7,429 nucleotides of DNA from Actinomycetota bacterium (GTDB lineage Bacteria; Actinomycetota; Thermoleophilia; Gaiellales; Gaiellaceae). The DNA is taken from positions 1-7,429 of the forward strand of contig JACCZA010000059.1 in the NCBI GenBank assembly GCA_013696185.1, in the 5' to 3' direction. Position 1 is the first letter of the stretch. Each line of letters starts with the position of its first letter. Positions 1 to 5,996 of this stretch are shown in pieces. Below the pieces are notes generated by a model. It ran no database searches. It was not told where the DNA came from and worked only from the letters and a program-made list of their open reading frames with translations. The translations under genes and the position numbers were made by a program.

Positions 1-85
1 GCCTGTCGGCCACGATGTAGCCGGCCGTACTGCGCAGATCGACGGCTGGCACGCTCACGGCGCCGACGCTATTCGTCGCGTGCAA
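1..85 (-). CDS. Start of an unidentified gene, cut by the left edge (TTG start)
   Basis: An open frame runs from a TTG codon at 85 to the window edge for 28 codons without a stop. The start is chosen because a very strong Shine-Dalgarno sequence, GGAGGGAG (91-98), lies 5 nt upstream of it. A GTG ten codons into the frame is the alternative start but has no ribosome site of its own. The visible peptide includes VPAVDLRSTAGYIVADR, which I do not recognise. It is not obviously a signal peptide or membrane segment, and too little is present to assign a family. It follows glnA on the same strand after a 175-nt gap that contains a hairpin and an AT-rich island, so it probably has its own promoter. 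The ribosome site is the main evidence that this is real. Confidence 0.5.
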   Translation of the reverse strand, partial: MHATNSVGAVSVPAVDLRSTAGYIVADR

Positions 86-90
86 AGAAA

Positions 91-98
91 CTCCCTCC
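91..98 (-). promoter_or_regulatory. Ribosome binding site that decides the TTG start
   Basis: GGAGGGAG on the minus strand is a near-perfect anti-SD match, spaced 5 nt from the TTG at 85. It is the strongest ribosome site in the window and the reason a partial gene is called here. Confidence 0.6.
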
Positions 99-104
99 AG
101 GGCG

Positions 105-121
105 TAAGGACATTGTTAACT
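105..121 (-). promoter_or_regulatory. AT-rich island, candidate -10 region for the left-edge gene
   Basis: The minus strand reads AGTTAACAATGTCCTTA, the most AT-rich stretch of this intergenic region. AACAAT (112-117) matches 4 of 6 positions of the bacterial -10 consensus and would place transcription start about 20 nt before the TTG codon, leaving room for the ribosome site. No convincing -35 box was seen upstream. The call rests on position and base composition only. Confidence 0.25.
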
Positions 122-176
122 CGATCCCGGACTCCTCGATCCATCGACAGATCCGGGCGGAGCTTGAGCCGTCCGG

Positions 177-192
177 GCGCGAGCTCTCGCGC
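177..192 (-). terminator. Hairpin after glnA, possible transcription terminator without a T-run
   Basis: GCGCGA and TCGCGC (6 bp) enclose a four-base loop about 70 nt beyond the glnA stop codon. No T-tract follows, so it is not a classical intrinsic terminator. Such stems can still stabilise a 3' end or act with Rho. High GC content makes chance hairpins of this size common. Confidence 0.25.
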
Positions 193-260
193 GTCGGCCG
201 TCAGTCGAACTCCACGCCGCAGTGCTGCCGCAGGCCGCAGAGCCGCTGAACGGTTGCATC

Positions 261-1625
261 CTATAGAACCGACAGGTAGCGCTCGAGCTCCCACTCGGAG
301 AGCTGCACGCGGTACTCGTCCCACTCCTTCCGCTTCAGCTCGACGTAGCGGTTGAAGATGTGCGGCCCGAGCGCCTTGCGGGCGAGCTCCGAGGTCGACA
401 GCTCGTCGATCGCCTCGCCGAGCGTCTCGGGGAGCGACACGATCCCCCGCTCCCGCCGCTGCTCGGGGGTCAGGTGGTAGAGGTTCGTCTCCATCGGATC
501 GGGCAGCTCGTAGCCGCGCTCGATCCCCTCGAGCCCCGCCTGGAGCAGGCAGGCGAACGTCAGGTACGGGTTGCACGCGGGGTCGGGGCAGCGGATCTCG
601 GCGCGGGTCGCCGCCTCGGAGCCCGGCTTGTAGAGCGGGATCCGGATCAGCGCGGAGCGGTTGCGCTGCGACCACGCCACGTAGACGGGAGCCTCGTAGC
701 CGGGCACGAGGCGCTTGTACGAGTTCACCCACTGCGCGAAGACGCCGGCGATCTCGCGCGCGTGGTGCAGCTGGCCGGCGATGAAGGCCTTCCCCACGTC
801 GGACAGGTGCCACCGGTCCTCCTCGTCGAAGAAGGCGTTCCGGCCGTCGGCGAAGAGCGACTGGTGCGTGTGCATGCCCGACCCGTTCTCGCCGAAGATC
901 GGCTTCGGCATGAAGGTGGCATAGACGCCGTTCTTGGCGGCGATCTCCTTCACGATCAGCCGGTAGGTGAGCGTGTGGTCTGCCATCTCGAGGGCCGGCG
1001 CGAAGCGCATGTCGATCTCGTGCTGGGAAGGGCCGACCTCGTGGTGGGCGTACTCGATCGGGATCCCCATCGACTCGAGCGCGTGGATCGTGTCCTGCCG
1101 CAGCTCCGTCGCGGCGTCGAGCGTCGTCATGGCGAAGTAGCCGCCCTCGTCGAGCGTCTCCGTCCCGCCGGGGGTGCGAAAGAGGAAGTACTCGAGCTCC
1201 GGGCCGACGTTGAAGGTGTCGAAGCCGAGCGAGCGCATCCTGTCGAGCGCGCGCCGCAGGACGTGGCGCGGGTCGCCCTCGTAGGGCTCGCCGTCCGGGG
1301 TGACGACGTCGCAGATCATGCGCGCGACCTTCGTCTCGCCCTCCTTCCACGGCATCAGCTGGAAGGTGCCCGGGTCGGGGATGGCGACCATGTCCGACTC
1401 CTCGATCGCGTTGAACCCCGTGATCGACGAGCCGTCGAAGCCCATCCCGTCGTCGAGGGCGTTCTCGAGCTCGCCCGGCGTGATCGCGAAGCTCTTGAGG
1501 TGTCCCTCGAGATCCGTGAACCAGAGCAGGACGAACTTGACCTCCTCGCGCCTAACGCGCTCGAGCACGTCCGTGCGGGCCCCCGCGCTGGATGTCGCCC
1601 TGCTGCTGCTCTCCACCTGTGCCAT
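261..1625 (-). CDS. glnA: Type I glutamine synthetase, short (alpha-like) form
   Basis: Cytoplasmic dodecameric enzyme that makes glutamine from glutamate, ammonia and ATP, the central step of ammonia assimilation. The product is 454 aa. Visible motifs: GFDGSSI (62-68) in the N-terminal beta-grasp domain; metal-binding GPELEYFLF with E143 and E145; E196 and E203 in HHEVGPSQHE; the ATP/metal signature KPIFGENGSGMHTH (241-254) with H252; the flap region NSYKRLVPGYEAP with E311; NRSALIRIP with R323 and R328; and E343/R345 before NPYLTF. The length and the lack of the extra internal segment of GSI-beta enzymes point to the alpha form. However, the arginine that mediates glutamine feedback in Bacillus (GFVRIEE) is alanine here (GFNAIEE, A73), and the adenylylation-region tyrosine Y383 sits in NLYHLTPEQ, close to the beta-type NLYDLPPEE. 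The ATG at 1625 is preferred over an upstream start at 1688 because AAGGGAG lies just before it and the family N-terminus begins nearby. A hairpin with a T-run precedes it. Confidence 0.97.
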   Translation of the reverse strand: MAQVESSSRATSSAGARTDVLERVRREEVKFVLLWFTDLEGHLKSFAITPGELENALDDGMGFDGSSITGFNAIEESDMVAIPDPGTFQLMPWKEGETKVARMICDVVTPDGEPYEGDPRHVLRRALDRMRSLGFDTFNVGPELEYFLFRTPGGTETLDEGGYFAMTTLDAATELRQDTIHALESMGIPIEYAHHEVGPSQHEIDMRFAPALEMADHTLTYRLIVKEIAAKNGVYATFMPKPIFGENGSGMHTHQSLFADGRNAFFDEEDRWHLSDVGKAFIAGQLHHAREIAGVFAQWVNSYKRLVPGYEAPVYVAWSQRNRSALIRIPLYKPGSEAATRAEIRCPDPACNPYLTFACLLQAGLEGIERGYELPDPMETNLYHLTPEQRRERGIVSLPETLGEAIDELSTSELARKALGPHIFNRYVELKRKEWDEYRVQLSEWELERYLSVL

Positions 1626-1629
1626 CACG

Positions 1630-1636
1630 CTCCCTT
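1630..1636 (-). promoter_or_regulatory. glnA ribosome binding site
   Basis: AAGGGAG on the minus strand, 4 nt before the ATG at 1625. The spacing is slightly short, but the match fixes the start against the longer reading that would begin at 1688 inside the hairpin region. Confidence 0.65.
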
Positions 1637-1641
1637 CATCG

Positions 1642-1684
1642 AAAACGCAAAAAGACCCCAGGTGCCGACGATCCGCACCTGAGG
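1642..1684 (-). terminator. Intrinsic terminator-like hairpin before glnA (exporter terminator or glnA attenuator)
   Basis: On the minus strand CCTCAGGTGC (1675-1684) pairs with GCACCTGGGG (1656-1665) in a 10-bp stem with one G-U pair and a 9-nt loop (1666-1674). It is followed at once by TCTTTTT and then GCGTTTT. That is the layout of a factor-independent terminator. It lies about 75 nt after the permease stop codon, right for ending the ABC operon, but also only about 20 nt before the glnA ribosome site, with little room for a promoter between. Unless glnA has a promoter overlapping the hairpin, its transcripts must pass through it. The structure is read directly; whether it terminates or attenuates is inference. 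Confidence 0.65.
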
Positions 1685-1685
1685 C

Positions 1686-1706
1686 CACGTCGCCTCGAAC
1701 GACGCG
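1686..1706 (-). other. Second hairpin abutting the glnA terminator hairpin
   Basis: CGCGTCG (1700-1706) pairs with CGACGTG (1686-1692) on the minus strand, 7 bp with one G-U pair and a loop TTCGAGG. It ends one base before the terminator stem begins. Its GAGGC (1692-1696) could instead pair with GCCTC (1681-1685), which includes four bases of the terminator 5' arm. That makes the two folds partly exclusive. In DNA this GC-rich such pairings also arise by chance. Confidence 0.35.
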
Positions 1707-1756
1707 CTGAGTCTAGACGATCGAGCGGAGGAGCGCGAGCCTGGGCCGGACCGCGC

Positions 1757-2590
1757 TCAGCCGCTGCGCTTGAGCTTGCCGTGGCGCTTCGCGTACCGCT
1801 CACCGAGGCTGAAGACCCAGAGCCCGAGCGGGATCGAGACCGCCCCGATCACGACGAGCGGCCAGATCTCGTCGCCCATCTGCGTGAGGCCGTCGCCGCC
1901 GATGATCGCGTCGCGGATGCCGTCCAGCGCGTAGGTGGCGGGTGAGATCGTGGCCAGCCACTGCATCCACTGTGGCAGCACGTCGACGCTGTAGTAGACG
2001 CCCGAGACGACGAGCAGCATGCCCTGCGCGATGAAGCCGAGCTGCGTGCCCTTCTCCGGCGAGATCAGCGGCAGGACCGCCGTCATCATGCCGATCCCGA
2101 TGAAGGAGACGGAGGCCACGACGAGCACCACGAAGGCCGCAACGAAATGGGCGTCCGGCATGTTCAGGTCGAAGAAGAAGGCGACGACGGTGAAGAGCAG
2201 TCCCGCGCGGATGAGGCCGAACACGATCGCGAAGAGGCCCATCCCGAACAGGTGCACCGGCCGCGACAGCGGCGCCATGAACGTGTACTCGATCGTGCCC
2301 TCCCAGCGCTCCCAGGCGACGGTCTCGGTCAGCACCTCGAAGATGATCCCGAGGTAGGCCCAGATCACGGCGCCGATCAGGAGCTGCGTGGTGACGCGGT
2401 TGACGTCGATCGTCCCGCCGCCCGCCTCGATCCCCTTCGCGATGAAGACGATCGTGAGCGTGTTGGCCACCGTCCACAGGAAGAAGGCGACGTCCCACCA
2501 GATGTAGCGCCTGACGAGATAGACGTTGCGCTCGACGACCCCGCCGAGCGAGATCAGCTCGTGGCGGAAGTCGATCTCTGTAGCTCTCAT
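1757..2590 (-). CDS. ABC-2 type transporter permease
   Basis: Membrane subunit (277 aa) of an ABC-2 exporter, the class that includes daunorubicin/DrrB-like, NatB-like and polysaccharide or lipid exporters. About six hydrophobic segments are visible, roughly at 33-52, 66-90, 113-142, 147-175, 185-203 and 243-262. The cytoplasmic loop VAWERWEGTIEYTFMAPLSR after the second segment is the typical ABC-2 coupling-helix region, and residues SPATYALDGIRDAI (216-229) match the conserved stretch before the last helix. The start is an ATG at 2590 with GGGAGG 7 nt upstream. It overlaps the ATPase stop as ATGA, so translation is probably coupled. Longer upstream readings of this frame lie inside the ATPase gene and are shadows. 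The substrate cannot be told from sequence. Confidence 0.92.
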   Translation of the reverse strand: MRATEIDFRHELISLGGVVERNVYLVRRYIWWDVAFFLWTVANTLTIVFIAKGIEAGGGTIDVNRVTTQLLIGAVIWAYLGIIFEVLTETVAWERWEGTIEYTFMAPLSRPVHLFGMGLFAIVFGLIRAGLLFTVVAFFFDLNMPDAHFVAAFVVLVVASVSFIGIGMMTAVLPLISPEKGTQLGFIAQGMLLVVSGVYYSVDVLPQWMQWLATISPATYALDGIRDAIIGGDGLTQMGDEIWPLVVIGAVSIPLGLWVFSLGERYAKRHGKLKRSG

Positions 2591-3459
2591 GCGAACACCT
2601 CCCTGTCCTCGTCCTCCTCGGGCGTCTCCTCCTCGAACGAGCGGCCGGTCGCCGCGAAGAAGGCGTCCTCGAGCGTCCCGCCCCCGAACCGCTCCCGCAA
2701 CACGTCGGCCGGCTCGAGCGCGAGTAGCTCGCCGCGGTCGAGGATCCCCACGCGGTCGGCGAGCGCCTCGGCCTCGTCGAGGTCGTGCGTGCAGAGCAGC
2801 ACCGTCGAGTCGTGCGAGCCGCGGATCTCGCGGATGAAGTCCTGCACCTCGCGCTTCGAGCGCGGGTCGAGCCCCGTCGTCGGCTCGTCCAGCAACAGCA
2901 GCACGGGCGAGGTCAGGAGCGCCCGCGCGAGCGCCACCTTCTGCTGCATCCCGCGCGAGAGCGCCTCCATCGGCTCGCTCCGGCGCTCGACCGGGAAGCC
3001 GACCCGGCCGAGGATCTCCGGGATCCGGTCCTTCGTCTCGCCCGCCGCCATGCCGTAGAAGCGCGCGGCGTAGCTCAGGTTCTCCGAGGCGGACATCTTC
3101 TTGAAGAACGAGGCCTCGACCGACACCCGGTTGACGAGCCGCCGCACCGCCCTCGACTCGCGGAAGACGTCGTGGCCGAAGACGTGCGCGCTGCCGCCGT
3201 CGTGGAGCAGCAGGGTCGACAGCAGGCGGACGAGGGTCGACTTGCCCGAGCCGTTCTGACCGAGGATCGCGACGCACTCCCCGCGGGCGATCGAGAAGGT
3301 GAGGCCCTTGATCGCAGGTACCGGCCTGCGGCGGCGCGAGAAGCGCCCGGCGCGCTTGTCGCGCCGGAGGAACACCTTGCGCAGGTCGACGACCTCGACG
3401 GCGGTCGTGAGATCGGCGCTCGGAAGCTGCGTCGGTGCTGTACGTGCGTGAGTGTCCAC
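2587..3459 (-). CDS. ABC-2 type transporter ATP-binding protein
   Basis: Cytoplasmic ATPase (290 aa) that powers the overlapping permease. Domains in order: a first strand with a highly basic insert (RRDKRAGRFSRRRR, 32-45); Walker A GQNGSGKST (67-75); a Q-loop region reading SVEASFFKKM (113-122), where the usual Gln appears to be Glu115; the signature LSRGMQQK (167-174); Walker B LLLLDEP with D191 and catalytic E192; D-loop GLDP (196-199); switch H225 in CTHDLDEAE; and a C-terminal acidic tail EEETPEEDEDRE. The GTG at 3459 is chosen because AGGAG lies 6 nt upstream; an in-frame GTG at 3501 has no ribosome site. The 134-nt gap behind it holds a GC-rich stem (GCCCC/GGGGC, 3495-3510) but no clear promoter. 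Drug, lipid or glycan export are all possible. Confidence 0.95.
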   Translation of the reverse strand: MDTHARTAPTQLPSADLTTAVEVVDLRKVFLRRDKRAGRFSRRRRPVPAIKGLTFSIARGECVAILGQNGSGKSTLVRLLSTLLLHDGGSAHVFGHDVFRESRAVRRLVNRVSVEASFFKKMSASENLSYAARFYGMAAGETKDRIPEILGRVGFPVERRSEPMEALSRGMQQKVALARALLTSPVLLLLDEPTTGLDPRSKREVQDFIREIRGSHDSTVLLCTHDLDEAEALADRVGILDRGELLALEPADVLRERFGGGTLEDAFFAATGRSFEEETPEEDEDREVFA

Positions 3460-3465
3460 ATGGTG

Positions 3466-3470
3466 CTCCT
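3466..3470 (-). promoter_or_regulatory. Ribosome binding site that decides the ABC ATPase GTG start
   Basis: AGGAG on the minus strand, 6 nt before the GTG at 3459. An out-of-frame ATG overlaps this GTG (ATGTG, 3457-3461). Only the GTG reads into the ABC domain. Confidence 0.6.
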
Positions 3471-3593
3471 GGTCGGCGAGAACGTGCGCACGCTGCCCCA
3501 CGGGCGGGGCGCGCGCCGGAAGGGTCGGGTCTCAGCCGTTTCGGAGCATCATGCGGCGTGCACCTTAGCAGCGCCCCGCCGGACGCGCCAGGC

Positions 3594-4331
3594 TCACTGC
3601 ACGGCGAAGGTGACCGACACGCTCGCCTGGATCTTCGTCGTCCCGGGCTCGATCGGGGTGGGGGCGCTCGACTCGAGCGAGTCGCCGGCCGTCCTCGCCT
3701 GCAGCGGCATCGGCTCCGGGGCACCTCCGCCCTCGACGATCTCGATCACCCGGCCCACGGACACGCCGCCGGCCGCCGCAAGTGCCTGTGCCTTCGCGCG
3801 GGCGTCGCCGACCGCGGCACGAAGGGCCTGGCGGTAGAGGGCGTCGGAGTCGTCCCGCGCGAGGGAGGGGCCGTAGACCTGATTCGCTCCCGCCTCGACC
3901 GCCGCGTCGATCACCACGCCCGCCCGACCGATCTCACGCACCTTCGCCGTGACCGAGTTGGAGGCGGTGTAGCCGATGATCTGCCGACCGTCCTCGGAGG
4001 AGACGGGCGAGAGCGAGACGAGCTGCGTCTGGATGTCGGGAGGGGCGATGCCCGCCTCCCGCAGCGCCGCGAGCACGCGGCGCATCTCGATCGCGTTGGC
4101 AGCGAGTGCCTCGCGCGCCGTGCGGCCCCGGCTGTCGACCCCGAAGGAGATGTCGGCGCGGTCCGGTGCGCTCGCGACGCTGCCGAGTCCGCTGACGGTG
4201 AGACCGCCTCGATCCTGTGTCTGCGCGGGTCCCGTCTGGAGCCCCCGGGCGGCATCGGGGCGGGCGAAGCCCGCGTAGGCGGTCGCGAGCGCGAGCAGCG
4301 AGGCCAGGCCGAGTATCCGAAGCGAGCGCAT
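3594..4331 (-). CDS. SIMPL domain (DUF541) secreted protein
   Basis: Predicted exported protein of 245 aa in the SIMPL/DUF541 family, which includes E. coli YggE and Brucella BP26; family roles are loosely linked to oxidative stress and envelope function. The N-terminus is a signal peptide (MRSLRILGLASLLALATAYA) with likely cleavage after residue 20-23 and no lipobox cysteine. Family landmarks follow: TVSGLGSVASAPDRADISFG (45-64), GIAPPDIQTQLVSLSP (94-109), GYTASNSVTAKVREIG (120-135), ARAKAQALAAAGGVSVGRV (177-195) and the final strand IQASVSVTFAV (234-244). The length is normal for the family. ATG at 4331 has GGAGG 7 nt upstream. Gaps of over 100 nt on each side suggest it is transcribed alone or loosely with neighbours. 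No function specific to this organism can be read from the sequence. Confidence 0.93.
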   Translation of the reverse strand: MRSLRILGLASLLALATAYAGFARPDAARGLQTGPAQTQDRGGLTVSGLGSVASAPDRADISFGVDSRGRTAREALAANAIEMRRVLAALREAGIAPPDIQTQLVSLSPVSSEDGRQIIGYTASNSVTAKVREIGRAGVVIDAAVEAGANQVYGPSLARDDSDALYRQALRAAVGDARAKAQALAAAGGVSVGRVIEIVEGGGAPEPMPLQARTAGDSLESSAPTPIEPGTTKIQASVSVTFAVQ

Positions 4332-4437
4332 CGTGGTTCCTCCAGTTCTTCGATGGTGTGTCGGTCCTTACGCCGCCGCACGGCGCGTCGTCACACCCAC
4401 GAGGGGGAATCGGCACGGTGTCGTCCCACCGCTCGCC

Positions 4438-4944
4438 TCAGCCGGAGGGGTGCAGCGCGGGCTCGACGAGCGCCCGCGCCCGCTCGAGCGTGATCCCCTC
4501 GCGCTGGTCGACCGAGAGCGGATGCGGCGCCGGCTCGAGCACGACCGCCGGCCGGAGGTCGAGCGCACGCACCTGGAGGCTCGCGCGCAGGTTCAGCGTG
4601 TCGGGATACCCGCCCAGGCTGTTCGAGAGCCAGCTGAAGTAGGGCGGCTCGTCCACGCGACGGGGGTCGTCGAACAGCTGCACGAAGCGTTCGAAGCTCC
4701 GCTCGCTGAGCGAGCCCCAGACGCCGAAGGCGAACAGCTCGTCGGCCTCGAGGATAGGCAGCTCGAGCACCCCGCGGACGTAGAGGAAGGAGCCCTCGAC
4801 CGATCGGACGCGACAGAGATCCTCCTCGAGGACGCTCTGCGCCCGCTCCTCCTCGGTCAGCTGCGCCCAGTAGTCCGGAGCGTCGTAGGCGAGATCGGGG
4901 AGTCCCTCGTGCCGCTCGCCGCAGCGGCTGCAGACCCACTCCAC
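4438..4944 (-). CDS. DUF2199 domain protein
   Basis: Soluble protein of 168 aa that matches the DUF2199 family along its whole length; the biochemical role of the family is not known. Visible features: an N-terminal CxxC (C5, C8 in VCSRCGERH) suggesting a small metal-binding knuckle with H12 nearby; DLCRV (42-46); FAFGVWGSLSERSFERF (71-87), the most characteristic block; PPYFSWLSNSLGGYPDTLNL (100-119); and AVVLEPAPHPLSVDQREGI (133-151). The GTG at 4944 is chosen because the family begins at this cysteine motif and lies only 2 nt after the stop codon of the HNH gene. The ribosome site (GGCGG) is weak, so translation is probably coupled to the HNH gene. No signal peptide or membrane segment is seen. 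Confidence 0.9.
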   Translation of the reverse strand: MEWVCSRCGERHEGLPDLAYDAPDYWAQLTEEERAQSVLEEDLCRVRSVEGSFLYVRGVLELPILEADELFAFGVWGSLSERSFERFVQLFDDPRRVDEPPYFSWLSNSLGGYPDTLNLRASLQVRALDLRPAVVLEPAPHPLSVDQREGITLERARALVEPALHPSG

Positions 4945-4946
4945 GC

Positions 4947-5471
4947 TCAGGCCGCCACGGACGCGGGATCGCGCTCCTGCGGCAGGTAGCGCTGCCAGCC
5001 GGTCGGGATCGACGACGTGGCGAGGTGGATGAAGAGGACGGGCGCGGGCGGGCGCGGCGGCGTGCGCAGGCGCATGGCGGTCTCCTCGAGCAGCCGGTTC
5101 CCCTTGCGCAGGTTGCAGGGGGCGCACGAGGTGACGACGTTCTCCCAGACCGAGCCGCCGCCCCGGCTGCGCGGGATCACGTGGTCGAGGGTCAGCCGGC
5201 CGCTCGCGGTGCCGCAGTACGCGCAGCGCCAGCCGTCCCGGGCGAAGAGCGCCCGCCGCGAAATCTTGCGTTGCACCGCGCGCGGCACGCGCACGTAGTT
5301 GACGAGCCGGATCACGTGGGGCCAGGCGAACGTGTCGGACGCCGAGCGGAGCGGCTGCCGCAGCTCCTCGAGCACCTCGGCGCGGCCCTTGAACACGAGC
5401 ACGTGCGCCCGGCGGACGGAGCACACGTTCAGCGGCTCGTAGCTCGCGTTGAGGACGAGGACCTGCTGCAC
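4947..5471 (-). CDS. HNH endonuclease family protein
   Basis: Putative metal-dependent DNA nuclease of 174 aa. The N-terminal part opens with VLVLNASYEPLNV (4-16), a hallmark of a stand-alone HNH family common in actinobacteria and cyanobacteria. The HNH domain spans about 76-128: zinc cysteines C83/C86 (CAYC), the catalytic D96-H97 (LTLDHVIPRSRGG), N111 (ENVVTSC) and the second cysteine pair C116/C119, then NLRKGNR. All key residues are present, so it should be active. The start is a GTG at 5471 because the family N-terminus begins there; no Shine-Dalgarno is visible, while a TAGATT box lies 8 nt upstream, which suggests a leaderless mRNA. It is followed at 2 nt by DUF2199. The target and biological role (repair, defence or other) are unknown, and no methylase or phage gene is nearby. 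Confidence 0.93.
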   Translation of the reverse strand: MQQVLVLNASYEPLNVCSVRRAHVLVFKGRAEVLEELRQPLRSASDTFAWPHVIRLVNYVRVPRAVQRKISRRALFARDGWRCAYCGTASGRLTLDHVIPRSRGGGSVWENVVTSCAPCNLRKGNRLLEETAMRLRTPPRPPAPVLFIHLATSSIPTGWQRYLPQERDPASVAA

Positions 5472-5479
5472 CTACGAGG

Positions 5480-5485
5480 AATCTA
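5480..5485 (-). promoter_or_regulatory. Candidate -10 box of a leaderless HNH promoter
   Basis: TAGATT on the minus strand fits the TANNNT pattern of actinobacterial -10 elements. It ends 8 nt before the HNH GTG codon, so transcription would start 0-2 nt from the start codon. No -35 match was found. This explains why no ribosome site is visible before that gene. Confidence 0.35.
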
Positions 5486-5514
5486 CCAACGAGAGAGCGG
5501 CCGCTCGCCGCCGG

Positions 5515-5991
5515 TCAGCGGGCCATCGCGCGCTCCACGGCCGTCTGCTCCTCGGGGGAGAGCGCGACGACGGCCTTGCCGCGATCGAGCTCCTTCATGT
5601 AGATCCGCGCGTAGTCCCGCCCCTGGATCGCGCTCATCACGATCCCGCTCCGCGACGCGTCGAGGAAGGCAGCCGACGCCGACTGCTGCCCGCCCGTCCC
5701 CTCGTAGGCGTCGTAGCGGACGATCGACGTCTTCGAGACGGTGCCGTCGACCCGGCGATCGACGCGCGCGAGGCCCGCGGCGATCTCGTCCACCGCCCGG
5801 TGGAGGTCGTCGATGCGCGTCCCGAGCGAGACCGCGAAGTCGACGATGTCGGCCTTGCCGCCGCCGAGCAGGACGCGCTGGGCGGCACGAGCTCGCCGCA
5901 GCGCGAGCCAGGCGAGCGTCGCGAGCACGAGCGCCGCCAGGGCGACGACGCTCGCGGCGGCGGCGAGCACGGCAGCCGTGTCGGCGTCCAC
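5515..5991 (-). CDS. DUF4446 membrane-anchored protein
   Basis: Protein of 158 aa fitting the DUF4446 family, whose function is unknown. An N-terminal membrane helix (about 7-31, rich in Ala/Leu/Val) is followed by positive residues (LRRARAAQR), placing the rest in the cytoplasm. A helical, probably coiled-coil stretch covers about 50-85 (AVSLGTRIDDLHRAVDEI). The conserved core follows: IVRYDAYEGTGGQQSASAAF (90-109), SGIVMSAIQGRDYARIYMK (115-133) and the C-terminal LSPEEQTAVERAM (144-156). The GTG at 5991 lies 5 nt after the stop of the upstream membrane-protein gene with no Shine-Dalgarno of its own, so translational coupling is likely; a GTG seven codons later is an alternative. The layout suggests a membrane partner of that upstream protein. 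Confidence 0.85.
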   Translation of the reverse strand: MDADTAAVLAAAASVVALAALVLATLAWLALRRARAAQRVLLGGGKADIVDFAVSLGTRIDDLHRAVDEIAAGLARVDRRVDGTVSKTSIVRYDAYEGTGGQQSASAAFLDASRSGIVMSAIQGRDYARIYMKELDRGKAVVALSPEEQTAVERAMAR

Positions 5992-5996
5992 GCGAG

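Noticed and set aside
116..259. 47-codon minus-strand open frame beginning 1 nt after the glnA stop
   Set aside because: Ser/Arg/Ala/Gly-rich product with no ribosome site and no motif; it spans the post-glnA hairpin and stops at the AT-rich island, so it is probably chance.
1625..1639. Four-codon reading frame (ATG AAG GGA GCG TGA) whose stop overlaps the glnA ATG
   Set aside because: Its second and third codons are the glnA ribosome site itself, so the frame is most simply explained as a by-product of that site.
360..1682. 440-codon plus-strand open frame antisense to glnA
   Set aside because: Arg/Val/Leu-rich low-information product lying opposite a certain glnA gene; a GC-bias shadow frame with no ribosome site or domain.
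101..4374. An 11-bp sequence GGCGTAAGGAC found near 101-111 (+) and 4364-4374 (-)
   Set aside because: Several 11-bp matches are expected by chance in a GC-rich window this long, and the two copies point differently relative to their genes.
2147..4493. Overlapping long plus-strand open frames (2147-3058, 2785-3837, 3435-4493)
   Set aside because: They lie opposite the ABC transporter and SIMPL genes, which carry clear domain motifs; the plus-strand products are compositionally biased and have no recognisable motif.
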